A DNA stretch of 33,570 nt, taken from positions 1 to 33,570 of the forward strand of contig NZ_NRHC01000019.1 in the NCBI RefSeq assembly GCF_003585885.1, in the 5' to 3' direction. The notes under the pieces are model-generated. The model was not told where the DNA came from. It ran no database searches and saw nothing but the letters and a program-made list of their open reading frames with translations. This document shows positions 1 through 7,509 of this stretch, in pieces (within the stretch, counting starts at the first letter, position 1; every line of letters starts with the position of its first letter). A program made the position numbers and the translations under genes. The DNA is from Psittacicella hinzii. Lineage in GTDB: Bacteria > Pseudomonadota > Gammaproteobacteria > Enterobacterales > Psittacicellaceae.

Positions 1-931
1 ATTTTTTACATTCTCCGTTAGCGATTGTTTTTAATAAACCGATAGCTGTTGTTAAACAAGCTAGGAATACAATGATAGCAAATACATAAATACCAGCTTT
101 ACCAAATGCAACAGTAGAAGCATGGATTAAGATCTCTGCACCAGTTTTTAGATCACCACCACTTGCATAGTTACCTAAATAACCTAAACCAAAGTAGATA
201 ACACCTAATAAGAAACAAGCAATGAAACCAGCTTGAACTACGCTCTTACGAACTTCTTTGATTGGTGTATCTTCTGATGGTCTTAGAGTAGAAAGGATTA
301 AACCACCAAAGATAACTGAAGCAAGAGCATCTAAAGTACCATATCCATCAATAGCACCTTTAGCAAAAGCTCCGCTCTGATATGCTTCTGTAGGAACTTT
401 TACAGTTTCATCAGTTGTGTTAGCTAAGAAAGTAATTACTAAAACAACGATGAAGATAATTAGTGCTGGAGATAAGAACTTACCGATAGAATCAACTAAG
501 TGATCACCATAAAGTGCTAGAGTATAACTGATTAAGAAGAATAAAGTAATGTAAACTAGACCAAAAGATGAACTAATTGGTAGTACTTGTGATAAATAAT
601 CAGTTAATAGAGGTTGGATACCAAGATCATAGGATACGTTTGCAACCCTTGGGATAGCAAATAAAGGTCCTAGTGAGATAACAAGTAAAATTGTTAGCGC
701 ATAACCAAAGTATTTACCTACACGACCATAGAAAGAAAGACCAGAGTCACCTGTGTAAGTGATTGCTACTAAGGTCAGGAAAGGAATAACTACAGCTGAT
801 AACGTGAAACCTGAAAGAGCAGGAAATACGTTACTACCTGATTCTAAACCTACTAGAGGAGCAAAAATTAGGTTCCCCGCACCAAAGTAGAAGGCCATTA
901 GCATCAGACCACTAAAAAGAATACGATTCAT
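1..931 (-). CDS. brnQ: Branched-chain amino acid:cation symporter BrnQ (LIVCS family), C-terminus cut by window edge
   Basis: Inner-membrane carrier that takes up leucine, isoleucine and valine with a cation. The visible 310 codons begin MNRILFSGLMLMAFYFGAGN, the typical LIVCS start with the conserved FFGAGN-like first helix, and continue with PLVGLESG, GRVGKYFG and YASGGD-type segments among many hydrophobic helices. The family is about 440 residues, so roughly 130 residues lie beyond position 1. The ATG at 931 is preceded by a clear TGAGG ribosome binding site. The gene has its own sigma70-like promoter (-35 TTGACA) about 150 bp upstream and a leader with two inverted repeats. Family assignment is confident; exact substrate preference is inferred. 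Confidence 0.9.
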   Translation of the reverse strand, partial: MNRILFSGLMLMAFYFGAGNLIFAPLVGLESGSNVFPALSGFTLSAVVIPFLTLVAITYTGDSGLSFYGRVGKYFGYALTILLVISLGPLFAIPRVANVSYDLGIQPLLTDYLSQVLPISSSFGLVYITLFFLISYTLALYGDHLVDSIGKFLSPALIIFIVVLVITFLANTTDETVKVPTEAYQSGAFAKGAIDGYGTLDALASVIFGGLILSTLRPSEDTPIKEVRKSVVQAGFIACFLLGVIYFGLGYLGNYASGGDLKTGAEILIHASTVAFGKAGIYVFAIIVFLACLTTAIGLLKTIANGECKK

Positions 932-945
932 ATAAACCTCATAAG

Positions 946-973
946 ATAATAACAAAAGCGACTTTGTTATTAT
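946..973 (-). promoter_or_regulatory. Inverted repeat just upstream of the brnQ ribosome binding site
   Basis: An 11-bp perfect inverted repeat (946-956 with 963-973, loop AGCGAC) ends about 9 bases before the brnQ Shine-Dalgarno. In the brnQ mRNA it would form a hairpin directly before the translation start. Whether it is regulatory or a protein operator is unknown. Confidence 0.45.
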
Positions 974-992
974 TTTTAAGCCAAATCAATAG

Positions 993-1030
993 GTTCAAGC
1001 GGAAATTAAAAGGAAATTCTCCGTTTGAAC
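993..1030 (-). promoter_or_regulatory. Second inverted repeat in the brnQ leader
   Basis: Arms GTTCAAGCGGA (993-1003) and TCCGTTTGAAC (1020-1030) pair over 11 bp with one G-U, around a 16-base loop. It lies between the predicted brnQ transcription start and the first leader hairpin, so it could be an RNA structure or an operator. Confidence 0.45.
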
Positions 1031-1062
1031 TGATAAAGTATAAAATAGTAAATATGCCTTAT

Positions 1063-1091
1063 AATTTAAACAAAAAATTATAAGTTGTCAA
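1063..1091 (-). promoter_or_regulatory. Predicted sigma70 promoter of brnQ
   Basis: Reading the minus strand, TTGACA (1086-1091) is followed by a 17-bp spacer and TAAATT (1063-1068). The -35 is a perfect consensus. The start of transcription would fall near 1056, giving a leader of about 125 nt that carries both inverted repeats. Confidence 0.6.
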
Positions 1092-1112
1092 GAACTTCGT
1101 AAATTTTTTTAT

Positions 1113-1149
1113 AAAAAAAGCCACTACTGGTTAGGTAGTGGCTTTTTAA
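1113..1149 (-). terminator. Rho-independent terminator of erpA
   Basis: Perfect 8-bp GC-containing stem GCCACTAC/GTAGTGGC (1120-1127 with 1135-1142), extended by A/T pairs, with a run of seven T on the minus-strand 3' side. It lies 7 bases past the erpA stop. The T run on the other side makes it potentially bidirectional. Confidence 0.9.
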
Positions 1150-1156
1150 AATTCTA

Positions 1157-1504
1157 TTAAATTGAGAAAGAAGATCCACAGCCACAAACATTAGTTGCTG
1201 ATGGATTGTTTACAACAAAGCGATTTCCCATTAGTCCTTCTTCATAGTCAATAACTGAACCAATTAAGTATTGTAGGCTAATAGGATCAACGATTAAATC
1301 CACGTTAGCTGTATTGTTGTGGACAATTAAATCTCCCTCGTTTTCTTTTTCATCAAAAGTAAAACCATAGGTAAATCCACTACAACCGCCACCAGTAATA
1401 TAAATACGAAGTCTATATTTTACATTTTCCGCTTCGATTAGATTAGAAACTCGTTTTGCTGCTTTGTCAGATAAGGTAATAATGTCTTGTACTTCCATAT
1501 TCAC
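1157..1504 (-). CDS. erpA: Iron-sulfur cluster insertion protein ErpA
   Basis: A-type carrier that receives Fe-S clusters from the IscU scaffold and hands them to apoproteins. 115 residues, the usual length. The three cluster-binding cysteines are present: C41 in GGGCSGF and the C-terminal CGCG pair (C107, C109). The sequence is closer to ErpA ([29 protein letters not shown]) than to the IscA encoded at 11639. The start is taken as GTG 1504, which gives the family length and has AGAG at good spacing; ATG at 1498, two codons in, is an alternative. It stands alone with its own terminator, far from the isc cluster, as in other gammaproteobacteria. Confidence 0.95.
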   Translation of the reverse strand: MNMEVQDIITLSDKAAKRVSNLIEAENVKYRLRIYITGGGCSGFTYGFTFDEKENEGDLIVHNNTANVDLIVDPISLQYLIGSVIDYEEGLMGNRFVVNNPSATNVCGCGSSFSI

Positions 1505-1718
1505 AGCTATCTCTATAATTTGTTACTAAGTATTTTTAGCTTAGCAATAAATTAGTTAAACCCCTAAGTAAGATAAGTATATATTTTAAAACTTTCCTAG
1601 TAATAAAAAATAAATTATAGACTTTACTTTTCTTAAATGCTGAGCTAAGTATTTGAAAAAACGTAATTTTATTAAATTAATTAGTCAACAAATTCCCATA
1701 ATAAAAGTAAGTATTTCT
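1505..1718. other. Intergenic region with four TAAGTAT copies
   Basis: 214 bp of very AT-rich DNA between erpA and the upstream GDPD-like gene, both on the minus strand, so it must hold the erpA promoter. The heptamer TAAGTAT occurs four times in the same orientation at 1527, 1574, 1646 and 1708. I see no ORF and no strong hairpin terminator for the upstream gene. Confidence 0.5.
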
Positions 1719-2723
1719 TTAACGTGCAAAATGTAAATCTTGTGCATTAAACTGGCTTATTATACCTTTAAATTTACTAGAAAGAATTAAATTATAATTG
1801 AGAAATAATTGGTGGCTATTTTTTAAAGAATCAGCGTAGAGGTATATAGGTTTCTTACTTGCAAAAAGTAACTGGGTATACCAATCATTAATGAGTTTAT
1901 AATCACCATTAATTTCGGCAATAGCATAGGATTCATCAAGGATAACTTTGTTAGCAACCGGAACAAATGAAGTGTATCCTAAGTTTACATCAGGTTGCTC
2001 CTTAGGGATATCTAACCCTGGGGTTATGTAAAATGCTAAATTGTAAGCTAGTTTATCGACACGTATAAAATCTCTACTTAGATGCGAAAGTATTAATAGA
2101 GAGTTAGAGATAAAATTAACTCTTTCTGGAGCTATCTGTTCATTTTTTACCGTTTGGTAAACTAGAGAAGCAAAATCACGATTTTCTTGTAAGTAAAATT
2201 TACTAGCATTAGTAAGATTTAGCCATAAGGTAATATTTAAATCCTTAGAAGCTTGAATATATTGTTCTAGAGTTAACCAAGTATAACCGTCCTGATAAAA
2301 CTCTACTTGTTGTAACTGTTTCCAAGTTAATGAACTTAAATTAATATCACCATCTTGTTGCTCAACTTCTGGATAAAGCAGAGTAATATTACTTAATTTT
2401 TTAAGATCAACTTGCGGGACGATAATAATGTTATTGTCCTTGGTAAGTTGTAGATCTAACCAAATATTTTTTAAATAATCAACATGACCTAAAGTAATTA
2501 AGTGATTATTTTCATGGTAATTAAGTAATCTAGGATATTTTTCTTCACTAATTATTGCCTTTTCCTCACTTAAGGTTTTAGCAAGGGTAAATTTACGCAT
2601 GCTGGTCAATTTATCTAGCGGGTTGTAATGACGTTTATCGGTAGATAGGTCTAAATGTACATAGGTTTGCCAGCAAATCACTGCAAAAACTAATAAGTAG
2701 ACCAAATATTTCAATTTAAGCAT
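1719..2723 (-). CDS. Membrane-anchored GDPD-like protein, predicted catalytically inactive
   Basis: 334 residues with an N-terminal uncleaved signal or anchor helix (about residues 5-22, LKYLVYLLVFAVICW), so most of the protein is expected outside the cytoplasm. The remainder follows the layout of glycerophosphodiester phosphodiesterase TIM barrels: IWLDLQLTKDNNIIIVP (87-103) matches the family IELDVQLTKDG-VxVxHD strand, then a SLTWKQLQQVE helix, WLTLEQYI matching PTLEE, and a C-terminal IYLYADSLKN ... GIISQFN that matches VHVWTVND ... GIITD. The catalytic positions are changed: Glu of the ExD pair is Trp88, His-Asp is Pro103-Gln104, and the Glu of IElK is hydrophobic. No HRG is present. The fold call is inference from motif order; function is unknown. 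It is divergent from nadK with 89 bp between. Confidence 0.45.
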   Translation of the reverse strand: MLKLKYLVYLLVFAVICWQTYVHLDLSTDKRHYNPLDKLTSMRKFTLAKTLSEEKAIISEEKYPRLLNYHENNHLITLGHVDYLKNIWLDLQLTKDNNIIIVPQVDLKKLSNITLLYPEVEQQDGDINLSSLTWKQLQQVEFYQDGYTWLTLEQYIQASKDLNITLWLNLTNASKFYLQENRDFASLVYQTVKNEQIAPERVNFISNSLLILSHLSRDFIRVDKLAYNLAFYITPGLDIPKEQPDVNLGYTSFVPVANKVILDESYAIAEINGDYKLINDWYTQLLFASKKPIYLYADSLKNSHQLFLNYNLILSSKFKGIISQFNAQDLHFAR

Positions 2724-2812
2724 GTGGTTATATCCAAGAGTTTAAGAATAAATATATGTATAATTATAAGAGCAAAAGATAAGTAATTACTCTCATTTAC
2801 GAGTTTAAATTG

Positions 2813-3712
2813 ATGCAAGAGAACATTTTTAATGTATTTGCTATTGTGGGAGAACCAAGAAACCCTAATAGCTTAATTACGCATAAACAAATTTATAATT
2901 TTTTGAAAGAAAAAGGTAAAGTTGTTTTAATTGAACAAGGTTTAAAAAAACAATTACCCGAGATAGAAGAAGTTGCTTTTGTTGCGGATGAGGTTATCAA
3001 CCAAAGAGCAGATTTAGTTATCTGTGTCGGAGGGGACGGTAACATGATTAGAGCGGCTCTGCGCTTTGCTCCGCATAATATTCCTCTAATTGGAGTAAAT
3101 AAGGGTAATTTAGGTTTTTTAACTGATATAGACCCACAAGATACTTCGCTTAGTTTAGAGCGTTTATTATCTCCTGAAAATTATTATATTGAAGAAAGAA
3201 ACACCCTAGAAGTATCTTTTTTTGATGAGGTTGATCATAAAATTGAAGAGAAAGTAAATATCTTTAATGAAATTGCTCTTCTTGGTAGTCGTGATAATAG
3301 AATACTAGAAGTAGAAGTATATGTGGATAAAAAGTTTGCTTTTGGTATGCGAGGGGATGGTTTAATTGTTTCTACTCCAACGGGATCTACGGCTTACAAT
3401 CTATCAACTGGAGGACCGATAGTTCACCCTCTCCTACATGCAGTAATTCTAACTCCAATGAATGCTCATACCTTAACTTCAAGACCAGTGGTTATTCCTG
3501 CTACTTCTGAAATTGATATTTTATTTAAAAAAGATGTAACCGCAGAAACGTTTGACATTTATTGTGATGGAGCTTTAACTCACGCTTCAACTGCGACTAG
3601 CCATATTTCAATAAAATCAACTGATTTTAGCGTAAAAATGGTACATTTTAATGACTATAACTATTATAGTATTTTGGCGAAGAAATTAAATTGGTCTAAA
3701 CGTTTATTTTAG
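2813..3712 (+). CDS. nadK: NAD kinase
   Basis: Cytoplasmic kinase that phosphorylates NAD to NADP using ATP. The GGDGN nucleotide-binding motif (residues 73-77), GNLGFLTD, NEIALL, GDGLIVSTPTGSTAYNLSTGGP and the LTSRPVVIP block are all present and in the family order. At 299 residues the length is typical. An in-frame TTG at 2810 directly precedes the ATG at 2813; I use the ATG, and GAG at 2801-2803 is the only weak ribosome binding site. recN follows 11 bp after the stop on the same strand, the same order as in many gammaproteobacteria, so the two are probably co-transcribed. Confidence 0.95.
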   Translation: MQENIFNVFAIVGEPRNPNSLITHKQIYNFLKEKGKVVLIEQGLKKQLPEIEEVAFVADEVINQRADLVICVGGDGNMIRAALRFAPHNIPLIGVNKGNLGFLTDIDPQDTSLSLERLLSPENYYIEERNTLEVSFFDEVDHKIEEKVNIFNEIALLGSRDNRILEVEVYVDKKFAFGMRGDGLIVSTPTGSTAYNLSTGGPIVHPLLHAVILTPMNAHTLTSRPVVIPATSEIDILFKKDVTAETFDIYCDGALTHASTATSHISIKSTDFSVKMVHFNDYNYYSILAKKLNWSKRLF

Positions 3713-3723
3713 ATTAAATAATT

Positions 3724-5430
3724 ATGTTAACAGGTTTAAATATAAATAACTTTGCTATTATTAAGCAATTAAATATAGATTTAAATAGTGGAATGACGGT
3801 TATTACCGGTGAGACTGGCGCAGGTAAATCTATTGCTATAGATGCCTTAAGTCTTTGTATGGGATATCGTTCAGATATAGGTATGATCCGCAATGGTTGT
3901 AATCAAGCACAGGTTAGTGCAAGCTTTTCAATTGATGAGCGATCAATTGCTTACGCTTGGCTTGAAGAAAAATCATTACTAGATGAAGAGCAACCTACTG
4001 AAGTAATAATACGTCGTTTAATCAATATAAATGGTCCTTCAAAAGCTTATATAAATGAACATCCTGTATCAATTTCTTTTTTAAAAGAGTTGACACAATA
4101 TTTAGTGCATTTACATGGGCAACATGCTCCTCAGCTGTTGTTAAAGACAAGCTATCAATTAGTCCTATTAGATCGTTTTGTTAACAATAAAGAATTATTG
4201 CAAGAAGTAAAAGCTAGTTATGATAACTATCAACAACTTCTTAAAGAGTATAAAAACTTTATTGATCAAAGAGAAAATTATCAAACGACAAAACTTTTAC
4301 TTGAGTATAAATTCAATGAATTAAAAGAACTTAATTTAGTAAAAGGAGAGTATGAGGAATTAGAAAAGGAATATAAAATTCTTTCTAATCAAGTGCATAT
4401 TCGTGAGTTAAATCAACAGATAATTGATCTTCTGTCCGATGGAGCTCATAATGTAAATAACTTATTGTCACGAGCGGCAAATAGTACTCACCGCCTTTTA
4501 TCTTACGACCAAAATTATCAAAATTTAGCTTCAATGCTAGATGAGGCTTTAATCAATATTCAAGAGTCAATAACAGAAGCTCAAGGGTTAATGATTGCAG
4601 AATTTGCTCAAGAAGATATGGATAGAGTTGAAAAGAGAATGCAAGCATATAACAATATGGCAAAGAAAAATAACATTTTGCCAGAGCAACTTTTTGACTA
4701 CTATAAAAATATTGCTAACCAACTGAGTTCACTTAGATCAAGCATGGGGGATGAAAGTGAATTAGAAGGGAAAGTCGAGCAAGCTCGTCTTGAGTATGCA
4801 CAAAAAGCTAAACAGTTGAGTGATGTTCGTCGTGAGGGAGCTGTTAAATTAAGTACCAAAGTTGAAGAGATAATGAAGGATCTAAATTTAAAAGATGCTC
4901 AATTTTATATTGATGTTATCTATGATCCAAATCATATTTCTGATAATGGTTCTGATCAAGTTAAGTTTATGCTTAATTCAAATTTAGGGCAACAAGCGCA
5001 AGAATTGCATAAAGTAGCTTCAGGTGGAGAGTTATCACGTATTGCTTTAGCTATTCAATTATTGACAGCCAGCCATTTAGACAATGGTACGTTAATTTTT
5101 GACGAAGTTGATGTGGGGATCTCCGGAAAAACAGCAACAGTAGTTGGAAGAATTATTCGTCAATTAGCCAAACGTATTCAAGTTTTAAGTGTTACCCATT
5201 TAGCGCAAGTTGCTGCTTACGCTAATAACCATTTCCAAGTAGAGAAATGGAATGAAGGTAATCAAGTAAATACGCAAATGAGATTGCTTGATCGTGAAGG
5301 ACGTATTAATGCTTTAGCAAGTTTAATTGGGCATGAAGATCTTTCAACAGAAGCTATTAAGAATGCAGAGTTTTTACTTGATCAAAGTCAAAATGATCCT
5401 CAACTAAACAATGATTTAATTGCAGATTAA
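3724..5430 (+). CDS. recN: DNA repair protein RecN
   Basis: SMC-like ATPase used in double-strand break repair. 568 residues, close to the usual 550. Walker A is GETGAGKS (29-36), the ABC-type signature lies in ASGGELSRIALAIQ, and Walker B with catalytic Glu is LIFDEVDVGISG (D460-E461). The centre (about 150-370) is a pair of long helical coiled-coil arms, and HGQHAPQLLL is the RecN-specific segment after the N-terminal head. It lies 11 bp after nadK. I see no LexA box between the two genes, so if it is SOS-controlled the operator is not immediately upstream. Confidence 0.95.
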   Translation: MLTGLNINNFAIIKQLNIDLNSGMTVITGETGAGKSIAIDALSLCMGYRSDIGMIRNGCNQAQVSASFSIDERSIAYAWLEEKSLLDEEQPTEVIIRRLININGPSKAYINEHPVSISFLKELTQYLVHLHGQHAPQLLLKTSYQLVLLDRFVNNKELLQEVKASYDNYQQLLKEYKNFIDQRENYQTTKLLLEYKFNELKELNLVKGEYEELEKEYKILSNQVHIRELNQQIIDLLSDGAHNVNNLLSRAANSTHRLLSYDQNYQNLASMLDEALINIQESITEAQGLMIAEFAQEDMDRVEKRMQAYNNMAKKNNILPEQLFDYYKNIANQLSSLRSSMGDESELEGKVEQARLEYAQKAKQLSDVRREGAVKLSTKVEEIMKDLNLKDAQFYIDVIYDPNHISDNGSDQVKFMLNSNLGQQAQELHKVASGGELSRIALAIQLLTASHLDNGTLIFDEVDVGISGKTATVVGRIIRQLAKRIQVLSVTHLAQVAAYANNHFQVEKWNEGNQVNTQMRLLDREGRINALASLIGHEDLSTEAIKNAEFLLDQSQNDPQLNNDLIAD

Positions 5431-5442
5431 GCAGTTGAGAAA

Positions 5443-5468
5443 AGGCACAGAGTGAAAACTCTGTGCCT
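5443..5468. terminator. Hairpin between convergent recN and the ABC permease gene
   Basis: 10-bp perfect stem AGGCACAGAG/CTCTGTGCCT around a six-base loop, 12 bp after the recN stop and 7 bp from the stop of the convergent permease gene. The T tracts on both sides are short, so it may be a weak bidirectional terminator. Confidence 0.7.
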
Positions 5469-5475
5469 AAGATCT

Positions 5476-6339
5476 TTATACTAGATTTAGTTTCTTACGT
5501 AGTAAGATTACTACATAAATGTATAAAGCAATAATAATTGCCATAAAGAAAACAACACTGCCTAGTAGATTAGCTTCAGGAGTACCTAAGAAGGTGTATC
5601 TAAAAGAGCTAACAACGTAAGCAATTGGATTAAATAGACTTAGATTAGCGAAAAAGCTAGGTAAAGTCTTTACATCAAAGAATATACCAGATAGGTAAGT
5701 AAGTGGTGTTAAGATAAAAGTAGGGATAAAGTTAATTTGTTCAAAAGTATTAGCATATACCGCATTGATCATGCCGGCTAAACTAAAAATAGTACAAACT
5801 AAAACTAAAATCACTACCGCCATAATAGGGTCATAAATATAGAAGCTACCTGTAAAAATTACACTAGCTACCCAAATTAGAAAGGCGATCACGATACCAC
5901 GTAATACCCCAGATACAGTAATGCCAATGATAAAAGAATGTACATTCACAGGAGCTGATTGAATGTACTGCATGGTTTTGAAGTATTTACGCATAAAGGT
6001 AGTAAAAACACCATTACCAAAAGCAGCTCCCATTACTGGCATAACTAAGAATCCAGGAACTAAGAAGTTCACATAAGGTACTCCATTTAGTTCACCAATT
6101 TTAGAACCTAAAATATAACCAAAAATTAGGAAATATAAAAACGCGGTAACAAATGGAGAGAAGATATTTTGAATCCAAACACGAAGATTACGTCTGATTT
6201 CTTCGTAAATTATTGTTTTTACTGACTGAACTGCGATCTGTTTACTAGAGTGGTAATTGATCATATCTAGGTAATTACCTTTTTTCAATTCCTCTAGCTC
6301 TTTTAGATCAGCCTCAGTTACTCTAACCGTTAATTTCAT
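5476..6339 (-). CDS. yadH: ABC-2 type transporter permease, YadH-like
   Basis: Inner-membrane permease subunit of an ABC-2 exporter. Six hydrophobic segments and the order of motifs match E. coli YadH: RxWIQNIFSPFVTAFLYFLIFG, PGFLVMPVM, QSAPVNVHSF, FSLAGMINAVYANTFEQI, PTFILTPLTYLSGIFF, LFNPIAYVVSSFRYTFLG. I start at ATG 6339 (287 residues) and not at TTG 6408, because an extended -10 promoter (TGCTATAAT, 6385-6393) lies inside the extra 23 codons. ATG 6264 would give a length nearer to YadH (about 256). The partner ATPase (YadG type) is not adjacent: coaE is divergent upstream and recN convergent downstream. Substrate unknown. Confidence 0.85.
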   Translation of the reverse strand: MKLTVRVTEADLKELEELKKGNYLDMINYHSSKQIAVQSVKTIIYEEIRRNLRVWIQNIFSPFVTAFLYFLIFGYILGSKIGELNGVPYVNFLVPGFLVMPVMGAAFGNGVFTTFMRKYFKTMQYIQSAPVNVHSFIIGITVSGVLRGIVIAFLIWVASVIFTGSFYIYDPIMAVVILVLVCTIFSLAGMINAVYANTFEQINFIPTFILTPLTYLSGIFFDVKTLPSFFANLSLFNPIAYVVSSFRYTFLGTPEANLLGSVVFFMAIIIALYIYVVILLRKKLNLV

Positions 6340-6384
6340 ATCACTTTTATACTTGTTTTTTCTTGTTCTTAAGTAAATGTTACT

Positions 6385-6413
6385 ATTATAGCAGTCTTTG
6401 CAGGGCAAATAAA
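6385..6413 (-). promoter_or_regulatory. Extended -10 promoter of the yadH-like gene
   Basis: On the minus strand, TGCTATAAT (6385-6393) is an extended -10 with perfect hexamer. TTTATT (6408-6413) lies 17 bp upstream as a weak -35. Transcription would begin near 6378, downstream of TTG 6408, which decides the start choice for the permease gene. Confidence 0.65.
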
Positions 6414-6466
6414 AACTTTAGTGTAAAATAATTTTGAAGGTTAGAGTACTACTTGATATAACGCCT

Positions 6467-7126
6467 ATGGAAAGAGAAATTTTTATTGTTGGGATTACTG
6501 GAGGTATGGCTTCTGGTAAAACTACAATTGCAAACCTAGTTTATAAGCTAGGAGATTGTTTTTGCATTCAAGCAGATCAAGTTTCCCGTGAGGTGGCAAC
6601 TGATGGTCATCCATGCTTTGATGAATTAGTAGAAGCTTTTGGTGAAGGGATATTAATGCCTTATAACCAAGGTGAAATCCGTATCTTAAATCGTAAAGCC
6701 TTAAGAGATTTAGTTTTTGCTAACACTAAAGAGGGGAAAGCAAATAAGGAACTTCTTGAAAAGATTACGCATAAACATATTCATTTAAGAACTTTAGAGC
6801 TCTTTGAAGAAGCTAAAAAAGAGAATAAAAAATATGTACTTTGGGATGTTCCATTATTATTTGAGGTAGGTTGGGACAAGCTTTGTGATGAGGTAGTTGT
6901 GGTAACTTGCGATCTAGAAACTAGAATAGCTAGAGCTCTCCAACGTGATCCAACTTTAACTGAAGATAAATTGCGAAATATTATAAAAGCGCAAACCGAT
7001 GACGAATACAGAGTAGCTAAAGCTACTTATGTAATTGACAACGGCGCTGAAGTAGACTCCCAGCAATTAGAGAAGTTAGCAATTAAGTTAAATAACTATT
7101 TGCTTAATAAGATATCTCAACAGTAA
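6467..7126 (+). CDS. coaE: Dephospho-CoA kinase
   Basis: Last step of coenzyme A synthesis: phosphorylates the 3'-OH of dephospho-CoA in the cytoplasm. P-loop GITGGMASGKT (residues 9-19), CIQADQVSREV matching the family DADxIAR segment, LRDLVF, KYVLWDVPLLFEVGWD and a C-terminal Q-R-D ... AQ lid are all present. ATG 6467 gives 219 residues, close to the usual 206. An in-frame TTG at 6434 would add 11 residues before the conserved start and has no better ribosome binding site. yacG follows 26 bp downstream, a standard gammaproteobacterial pairing, although the zapD gene often found between them is absent. Confidence 0.95.
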   Translation: MEREIFIVGITGGMASGKTTIANLVYKLGDCFCIQADQVSREVATDGHPCFDELVEAFGEGILMPYNQGEIRILNRKALRDLVFANTKEGKANKELLEKITHKHIHLRTLELFEEAKKENKKYVLWDVPLLFEVGWDKLCDEVVVVTCDLETRIARALQRDPTLTEDKLRNIIKAQTDDEYRVAKATYVIDNGAEVDSQQLEKLAIKLNNYLLNKISQQ

Positions 7127-7152
7127 AGAAATATTTAAGTTTATATTAGATC

Positions 7153-7368
7153 ATGGAAGAAATAAAAGTAAACTGTCCACAGTGTAAGAAAGAAACAATC
7201 TATAGTTTTGATAATCCTTATCGCCCATTTTGTAGTGAAAGATGTCGCTTAATTGATTTAGGTGCTTGGGCTGAAGGGGAGTATTCTCTAGAAGCTCAAC
7301 CAGAGAATGAAGCTGAAGTTGAGCAGCTATTAGAAGTAATGGCCAAAAAGTACAATTTAGATGACTAG
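7153..7368 (+). CDS. yacG: DNA gyrase inhibitor YacG, zinc protein
   Basis: 71-residue zinc-binding protein of the YacG family; the E. coli member binds GyrB and inhibits gyrase. The four zinc ligands are C8 and C11 (CPQC) and C27 and C31 (CSERC), followed by the signature [13 protein letters not shown] and an acidic C-terminal tail. The length is typical. It is 26 bp downstream of coaE on the same strand, consistent with co-transcription. A longer open frame on the opposite strand overlaps it but resembles nothing and is not called. Confidence 0.93.
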   Translation: MEEIKVNCPQCKKETIYSFDNPYRPFCSERCRLIDLGAWAEGEYSLEAQPENEAEVEQLLEVMAKKYNLDD

Positions 7369-7390
7369 CATATTTAGTTAATATTGCTAA

Positions 7391-7425
7391 CACTTCACTA
7401 GAAAAAAGAGAAGTGAATACTTTTT
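7391..7425 (+). terminator. Possible terminator after yacG
   Basis: CACTTC (7391-7396) pairs with GAAGTG (7410-7415) over a 13-base loop, followed five bases later by five T. The stem is short, so this is a weak call. Confidence 0.4.
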
Positions 7426-7465
7426 GCCTCTTAGTTAAGATAGCCTTAGAATTGAACCTTGAAAG

Positions 7466-7509
7466 AAACAGAAAAAGGAGTAGTTAATACACTACTCCTT
7501 TTTCTGTTT
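7466..7509 (-). terminator. Terminator of trmJ that contains the trmJ stop codon
   Basis: 19-bp perfect inverted repeat (7466-7484 with 7491-7509) around a six-base loop. The 7491-7509 arm encodes the last codons of trmJ (KQKKE and the stop at 7492-7494). On the minus strand the second arm ends in TTTTTCTGTTT, a T-rich tract. The plus-strand side ends in TTTTTCTGTTTT, so it may also stop leftover transcription from coaE-yacG. Confidence 0.85.

Noticed and set aside
7151..7393. 80-codon open frame antisense to yacG
   Set aside because: yacG on the other strand has all four zinc ligands and its family context; the antisense product is unrecognisable.
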